Positions 6,051 to 9,707 of a stretch of 9,707 nt of DNA are shown here, in pieces. The DNA is taken from assembly GCA_030039105.1 (NCBI GenBank), contig JASHQO010000313.1, positions 1-9,707 on the forward strand, written 5' to 3'. Both the position numbers and the translations under genes were made by a program. Source of the DNA: Xanthobacteraceae bacterium. GTDB taxonomy: Bacteria; Pseudomonadota; Alphaproteobacteria; Rhizobiales; Xanthobacteraceae. The notes beneath the pieces are model-generated. The model did not search any database, was not told where the DNA came from, and was given only the letters and a program-made list of their open reading frames with translations. The stretch's first letter is position 1. Each line of letters begins with the position of its first letter.

Positions 6051-7233
6051 AGGCGGCCCGTTGCGACGGTGAATGCCCGCGTTTTTCGATCGGCACGAAG
6101 GCCAAGTTCTCCGGTCCGACATAGTTGGCCGTCGGGCGGATGATCTTGTTGTCCTGGCGCTGCTCAATCACATGAGCGCTCCAACCCGACGTACGAGCGA
6201 TCACGAACAGCGGGGTGAACATCGCCGTCGGCACGCCCATCATGTGATAGGAGACGGCACTGAACCAATCAAGATTGGCGAACATCTTCTTGGTCTCGGC
6301 CATCACCGCCTCAATGCGGTTAGCGATCTCAAACATCTTCATGTTACCCGCCTGGGCAGACAGGCGGCGCGCTACATCCTTGATGATACGGTTGCGTGGA
6401 TCGGAGACGGTATAGACCGGGTGTCCGAAGCCAATCACGACCTCCTTGGCGGCGACCCGGCGCCGCATGTCGGCTTCTGCCTCATCGGCATCGGCATATC
6501 TCTTCTGGACTTCGAACGCGACCTCGTTGGCGCCGCCATGCTTGGGACCACGCAGCGCGCCAATCGCACCAGCGATCGCTGAATACATATCGGCGCCGGT
6601 ACCGGCGATGCAACGGGCGGTGAAGGTCGATGCGTTGAATTCGTGCTCCGCATAGAGGTTGAGCGAGGTGTGCATCGTCCGGACATGGTCCTCACTTGGC
6701 GCCGCGCAATGCAGCAGGTGCAGGAAATGCCCGCCGATGCTGTCGTCGTCTGTCTCGACCTCGATACGGCGTCCATTATGGGCGAAATGATGCCAATAGA
6801 GCAGCATCGAGCCGAGCGATGCCAGCAGACGGTCGGCGATGTCGCGCGCGCCGGGGTGATTGTGATCGTGCGCCTCCGGCAACACGCAGCCGAGCGCCGA
6901 GACTCCTGAGCGCATCACATCCATCGGATGAGCCGCGGCGGGAAGCGCCTCAAGCGTGCTACGGACCGCCGCCGGCAGGCCGCGCAAGCTCTTCAGTTTC
7001 GCCTTGTAGGCCGCAAGCTCGGCCGCCGTCGGCAGTGTGCCATGCACGAGCAGATGCGCGATTTCTTCGAATGCGCAGGTCCCAGCCACGTCGAGGATAT
7101 CGTAACCGCGATAATGCAAGTCGTTGCCGGTGCGGCCGACCGTGCAGAGCGCTGTGTTCCCGGCGACGACACCTGACAGGGCTACGGATTTCTTAGGCGG
7201 AGCGTTGGTGCGTGTGCCGGTCTGTTCAGCCAT
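6049..7233 (-). CDS. prpC: 2-Methylcitrate synthase
   Basis: The 394-residue enzyme condenses propionyl-CoA with oxaloacetate to 2-methylcitrate and CoA (EC 2.3.3.5), the entry step of the methylcitrate cycle. Citrate-synthase catalytic residues are all present: His232 in GPKHGGANE, His271 in GFGHPVY and Asp322 in NLDWFSA, with the substrate-binding His197 in YAEHEFNASTF. The sequences YAEHEFNASTF, GPKHGGANEV, NLDWFSAVSYHMMGVPT and IEQRQDNKIIRP are very close to what I recall of E. coli PrpC, so methylcitrate synthase is preferred over TCA citrate synthase; some PrpC enzymes also accept acetyl-CoA. The ATG at 7233 has an excellent GGGAGGGA ribosome site that begins at the prpD stop codon. An upstream in-frame start inside prpD would add 72 residues unlike the family. 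It is the last gene of the thioesterase-prpD-prpC operon. Confidence 0.95.
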   Translation of the reverse strand: MAEQTGTRTNAPPKKSVALSGVVAGNTALCTVGRTGNDLHYRGYDILDVAGTCAFEEIAHLLVHGTLPTAAELAAYKAKLKSLRGLPAAVRSTLEALPAAAHPMDVMRSGVSALGCVLPEAHDHNHPGARDIADRLLASLGSMLLYWHHFAHNGRRIEVETDDDSIGGHFLHLLHCAAPSEDHVRTMHTSLNLYAEHEFNASTFTARCIAGTGADMYSAIAGAIGALRGPKHGGANEVAFEVQKRYADADEAEADMRRRVAAKEVVIGFGHPVYTVSDPRNRIIKDVARRLSAQAGNMKMFEIANRIEAVMAETKKMFANLDWFSAVSYHMMGVPTAMFTPLFVIARTSGWSAHVIEQRQDNKIIRPTANYVGPENLAFVPIEKRGHSPSQRAA

Positions 7234-7243
7234 CTGTCCCTCC

Positions 7244-8800
7244 CTATGCGCCGACGACCGAGAGACCGTGCGGTGCGCCGGTCGGTTCGCTGCGCCAATC
7301 GAAAATGCCCGTCGCTCTGGTGCTACCAAGCAGAGCCGGATCGACGGTGAAGGTGAGTCGGGTAAGATCGTCGGCGTCCAGTTGCGGCAACCGATCGACC
7401 AGACCGAGAAACCGGTCTTGTTCGCTCGGCGTAATGATGCCGTCCGCAAGCGTACGGAACTTGGTAATGTACTGTTCCCGAGCGAACGGACGGGCGCCCA
7501 GCGGATGCGCGTCGGCGACGGCGATTTCGTCCGTTATGATCGAACCGTCAGCAAGCGTGACGACAACCCGGCCGCCAAACGCTATCTCCTTCGGATCGCG
7601 GCTGTGGTAGCGTCGCGTCCATTCCGGATCTTCGACCGTCGAGACCTTGTGCCAAAGCGCGACTGTCTCGGGCCGGGCGGCACGCTCGGGCGAATAGGAG
7701 TTCACGTGATGCCAGCCGCCGTCCTCGAGCGCGACCGCGAAGATGTACATGATGGAATGGTCAAGCGTTTCGCGGCTCGCCTTCGGGTTCATTTTCTGCG
7801 GGTCGTTAGCGCCCGTTCCGATCACGGAGTGCGTGTGATGGCTGGTGTGGATGACGATGCTTTTGACCTTTGAGAGGTTGCCGATTTGTGGGCCCATGCG
7901 CCGCGCAAGGTCGATCAGCGCCTGACCCTGATATTCTGCAGAATGTTCCTTAGTGTAAGAGTCGAGGATGGCGCGCTTTGGTTCGCCCTTGTCGGGCAGC
8001 GGCACCCGATATTCGGTCTGCGGACCGCCAAGCAGCCAAGCGATGAAACCGTCCTCGCCCTCCCAGGCCGGCGACGGCGCGCCCTCGCCGCGCATGACGC
8101 GATCGATCGCCTCTACGGCCATCTTACCGGCGAAGGCTGGCGCGAACGCCTTCCAGCTCGAAATTTCTCCCTTGCGCGACTGGCGCGTCGTAGTCGTTAC
8201 ATGCAACGCCTGCTGTACGGCCTGATAGATCGTCTCGACCGGGAGGCCGAGCGCAGTGCCGATGCCCGCGGTCGCGGACGGACCGAGATGCGCAATATGG
8301 TCGATCTTGTGTTCGTGCAGGCAGATGCCGGTAACGAGATCGACCTGAATTTCGTAGCCCGTTGCGAGGCCGCGAACGAGTGCAGTGCCGTCGAGTCGGC
8401 AATGCTGTGCCACCGCCAGGATCGGCGGGATATTGTCGCCGGGATGCGAGTAATCCGCCGCGAGGTAGGTGTCGTGGAAGTCGAGCTCGCGCACTGCGAC
8501 GCCGTTGGCCCAGGTCGCCCATTCGGGAGAGAGGCGCCGTTGCTGCGGCAAGCCAAAAACCGTCGCACCCGGCTTGAACGGATGAGCGTTTGCCTGTGCC
8601 CGCGCGTTGGCGACGGGACGGCGTGTAAGCGACGCCGCCGCAACCGCCGCGTTGTCGATGATGCGGTTGCCGATCATATCGATCACAGCCGGTTCCACCG
8701 GGACTGGATCGGTCGCGACTTCGGCGATCTTCCAGGCGAGTTGCGCAGAGCGCGGCAGGTTCTCGGCTGACTTATGTGAGCGGACGGAGTGCAGCTTCAC
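7244..8800 (-). CDS. prpD: 2-Methylcitrate dehydratase (MmgE/PrpD family)
   Basis: The 518-residue protein is of the MmgE/PrpD family and dehydrates 2-methylcitrate to 2-methyl-cis-aconitate (EC 4.2.1.79). Diagnostic segments are NGVAVRELDFHDTYLAADYS (99-118), continuing HPGDNIPPILAVAQ, then LHEHKIDHIAHLGPSATAG (161-179), TRQSRKGEISSWKAFAPAFA (205-224) and NPKASRETLDHSIMYIFAVA (338-357). Length and wording are closer to what I remember of mycobacterial PrpD than to the shorter (about 483-residue) enterobacterial enzyme. The start is GTG at 8800. It overlaps the upstream thioesterase stop by four bases (GTGA) and has AGAGGAAG 7 bases before it, which implies translational coupling. The TAG stop abuts the prpC ribosome site, leaving 10 bases between the genes. 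The fold needs no iron-sulphur cluster, unlike aconitase-type AcnD. Confidence 0.94.
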   Translation of the reverse strand: MKLHSVRSHKSAENLPRSAQLAWKIAEVATDPVPVEPAVIDMIGNRIIDNAAVAAASLTRRPVANARAQANAHPFKPGATVFGLPQQRRLSPEWATWANGVAVRELDFHDTYLAADYSHPGDNIPPILAVAQHCRLDGTALVRGLATGYEIQVDLVTGICLHEHKIDHIAHLGPSATAGIGTALGLPVETIYQAVQQALHVTTTTRQSRKGEISSWKAFAPAFAGKMAVEAIDRVMRGEGAPSPAWEGEDGFIAWLLGGPQTEYRVPLPDKGEPKRAILDSYTKEHSAEYQGQALIDLARRMGPQIGNLSKVKSIVIHTSHHTHSVIGTGANDPQKMNPKASRETLDHSIMYIFAVALEDGGWHHVNSYSPERAARPETVALWHKVSTVEDPEWTRRYHSRDPKEIAFGGRVVVTLADGSIITDEIAVADAHPLGARPFAREQYITKFRTLADGIITPSEQDRFLGLVDRLPQLDADDLTRLTFTVDPALLGSTRATGIFDWRSEPTGAPHGLSVVGA

Positions 8801-9195
8801 GTCAGTGCTTCCTCTGACACGTCATGCGAGGGAGGTTGCGCAACTGGCATAGGCTTGCCGGCATCGTCGACTGCAACCATCTCAAAGGAACCACGTACAG
8901 CGAGACGCCGTGTCCCGGAAATCAGCCCTTCCGATACCGCATCGACCGTGACGGTCATTGACGAGCGGCCGACGCGCGTAACACGCGCCATCAATTCGAC
9001 GAGTTCGCCAACCCGGACAGGGACGTGGAATTCGACCTTCTCGGACGTTGCCATGACGACCGGCGCCCGCGCCCGGCGCGTTGCCGCGACAAATGCGGCC
9101 TTGCCCATCAGGCTGAGCGCATGGCCACCGAACAGAGTGCCGTAGTGGTTAGCCTGTTCGGGGAAGATCATCTCGACAAAGCGCGTCTCGTCCAT
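8797..9195 (-). CDS. Hotdog-fold acyl-CoA thioesterase (YciA/BACH-like)
   Basis: The 132-residue product is a single hotdog domain, which hydrolyses acyl-CoA to free acid and CoA. The N-terminal FPEQANHYGTLFGGHALSLM (11-30) is the family signature containing the conserved Asn16 and FGG. SEKVEFHVPVRVGELVEL and RVGRSSMTVTVDA form the following strands. In an alignment by eye, the residue after LM is Gly31, where YciA-type enzymes carry their catalytic Asp. Activity is therefore less certain, although related sequences may vary here. It is the first gene of the operon and overlaps prpD by 4 bases, so it is probably co-regulated with the methylcitrate genes and may recycle CoA from propionyl- or other short-chain acyl-CoA (inference). 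The ATG at 9195 is chosen because it directly precedes the family N-terminus; a GTG at 9210 would add five residues (VAVAG-like) and cannot be excluded. Confidence 0.87.
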   Translation of the reverse strand: MDETRFVEMIFPEQANHYGTLFGGHALSLMGKAAFVAATRRARAPVVMATSEKVEFHVPVRVGELVELMARVTRVGRSSMTVTVDAVSEGLISGTRRLAVRGSFEMVAVDDAGKPMPVAQPPSHDVSEEALT

Positions 9196-9255
9196 ACCCG
9201 CCACCGCCACTGTCGCCGTCCGCTACCGCTCCAATGCACTTGCTTTGCGCTGAAG

Positions 9256-9273
9256 TTCGCAATATTTGCAATA
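9256..9273 (-). promoter_or_regulatory. Candidate ScfR/PrpR operator, prp-operon side
   Basis: TTCGCAATA (9256-9264) is followed immediately by TTTGCAATA (9265-9273), two boxes at an exact 9-bp period. TTTGCAA is the core of the TTTGCAAA sites known for RamB, PrpR and PccR. A third, poorer box, TTTGCGCT, sits at 9244-9251, 12 bases from the first, matching the spacing I remember for PccR. The pair covers the likely -10 element and start point of the thioesterase-prpD-prpC promoter, which favours repression, but activation is possible. Confidence 0.55.
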
Positions 9274-9298
9274 TAGGAGTAAGGCGTAAATGGCTGAA
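9270..9298 (-). promoter_or_regulatory. Candidate sigma-70 promoter of the thioesterase-prpD-prpC operon
   Basis: On the minus strand, TTCAGC (9298-9293) and TATATT (9275-9270) are separated by exactly 17 bases. The -10 matches TATAAT in five of six positions; the -35 is weak (three of six). Transcription would start near 9263, about 70 bases before the thioesterase ATG, inside the operator candidate. Confidence 0.35.
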
Positions 9299-9330
9299 AA
9301 TGCAGATATTTGTGAAGAATTCTAGCTCAT

Positions 9331-9348
9331 TTTGCAAAGTCTGCAAAG
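9331..9348 (+). promoter_or_regulatory. Candidate ScfR/PrpR operator, regulator side
   Basis: TTTGCAAAG (9331-9339) is followed directly by TCTGCAAAG (9340-9348), again two boxes at a 9-bp period. The first contains a perfect palindromic TTTGCAAA, the consensus core for this regulator family. It ends 16 bases before the regulator ATG, just ahead of its ribosome site, which suggests autoregulation. Confidence 0.6.
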
Positions 9349-9364
9349 AGTTAGGTGGAGACGG

Positions 9365-9707
9365 ATGAAGAAGACCTTTATGGGCATGCGGCTGAAACGT
9401 CTGCGTGAGGAGCGCCGGATGACCCAGCAGGCGCTCGCCTCGGCGATCGGCGTGTCTCTGAGCTATCTCAATCAGATCGAGAACAACCAGCGGCCACTCA
9501 CGGTGTCGGTGCTGCTGAAACTCAATGCCGCGTTCGGCGTCGACGTGCAGGTTTTCTCCGAGGACGATGAGGCGCGCCTAATCGCCGATCTTAAAGAGGC
9601 GCTCTCGGACCCGATCATCGGGGAGACCATCGCGACGGCGGAGCTGCGGGAACTCGCCGTCAACATGCCAGCGGTCGGGCGGGCGTTGGTGACGCTGCAT
9701 CGCCGCT
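9365..9707 (+). CDS. XRE/ScfR-family short-chain fatty-acyl transcriptional regulator (N-terminal part)
   Basis: The first 114 residues are visible; the rest lies past the right edge. An XRE-type helix-turn-helix spans about residues 9-63, with MTQQALASAIGVSLSYLNQI (19-38) as the helix-turn-helix core and ENNQRPLTVSVLLKLNAAFG next, wording typical of the RamB/PrpR/MccR/PccR (ScfR) group. Full-length members are usually 450-500 residues with a C-terminal acyl-CoA-sensing part; the following DDEARLIADLKEALSDPIIG (67-86) fits the start of their linker region. Its position, divergent from thioesterase-prpD-prpC, predicts control of propionyl-CoA catabolism, and MccR-like is the best label. The ATG at 9365 has AGGTGGAG 4 bases upstream; ATGs at 9380 and 9386 are less likely because they lie further from that site. 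Divergence from prpDC matches the mycobacterial prpR-prpDC arrangement. Confidence 0.88.
   Translation, partial: MKKTFMGMRLKRLREERRMTQQALASAIGVSLSYLNQIENNQRPLTVSVLLKLNAAFGVDVQVFSEDDEARLIADLKEALSDPIIGETIATAELRELAVNMPAVGRALVTLHRR

Noticed and set aside
7233..7449. Longer prpC starting at 7449
   Set aside because: The extra 72 residues lie inside prpD in another frame and do not resemble citrate synthases; the ATG at 7233 has a strong ribosome site.

Overview
The window looks like chromosome of a high-GC alphaproteobacterium of the order Hyphomicrobiales (Rhizobiales), probably near Bradyrhizobium, Rhodopseudomonas or Pseudolabrys. This is inferred from strong G/C third-position bias, an adrenodoxin-type ferredoxin beside a thioredoxin-reductase-like ferredoxin-NADP reductase, and a very long two-TM coiled-coil protein of a kind I remember from this group. 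No rRNA, tRNA, CRISPR array, insertion sequence or phage gene is visible.

Layout. (1) 1-2496, minus strand: the N-terminal 832 residues of a giant inner-membrane protein with two TM helices and a long, repetitive helical region; its C-terminus lies off the left edge. (2) 2497-2960: a 464-base divergent intergenic region with several inverted repeats, including a terminator-like hairpin that faces the giant gene. (3) 2961-3371, plus: a stand-alone Hpt phosphotransfer protein, followed by a terminator-like hairpin. (4) 3486-3806 and 3964-5007, plus: a [2Fe-2S] ferredoxin and a matching FAD/NADPH ferredoxin reductase, a short electron-transfer chain. (5) 5229-5990, plus: cobF of the aerobic cobalamin pathway, without other cob genes here. 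(6) 6049-9195, minus: a compact operon of acyl-CoA thioesterase, prpD and prpC, convergent with cobF. (7) 9365 to the right edge, plus: the N-terminal part of a short-chain fatty-acyl (ScfR/PrpR/RamB-type) regulator, divergent from the prp operon.

The most coherent system is the right third, a methylcitrate (propionyl-CoA disposal) locus. PrpC condenses propionyl-CoA with oxaloacetate and PrpD dehydrates 2-methylcitrate. The divergent regulator probably controls both promoters through two matching operator candidates, each made of two TTTGCAA-like boxes repeated at exactly 9 bp. No 2-methylisocitrate lyase gene (prpB) is in the window. The arrangement resembles the mycobacterial prpR/prpDC locus more than the enterobacterial prpBCDE operon, and by eye this segment is less extremely GC-biased than the left half, so lateral acquisition is possible.

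I do not see an undescribed defence or mobile system. The points most worth a second look are the operator architecture, the terminator-like hairpin in front of the giant gene, the Hpt protein with Asn instead of Lys after its phospho-acceptor His, and the thioesterase with Gly where YciA-type enzymes carry their catalytic Asp.
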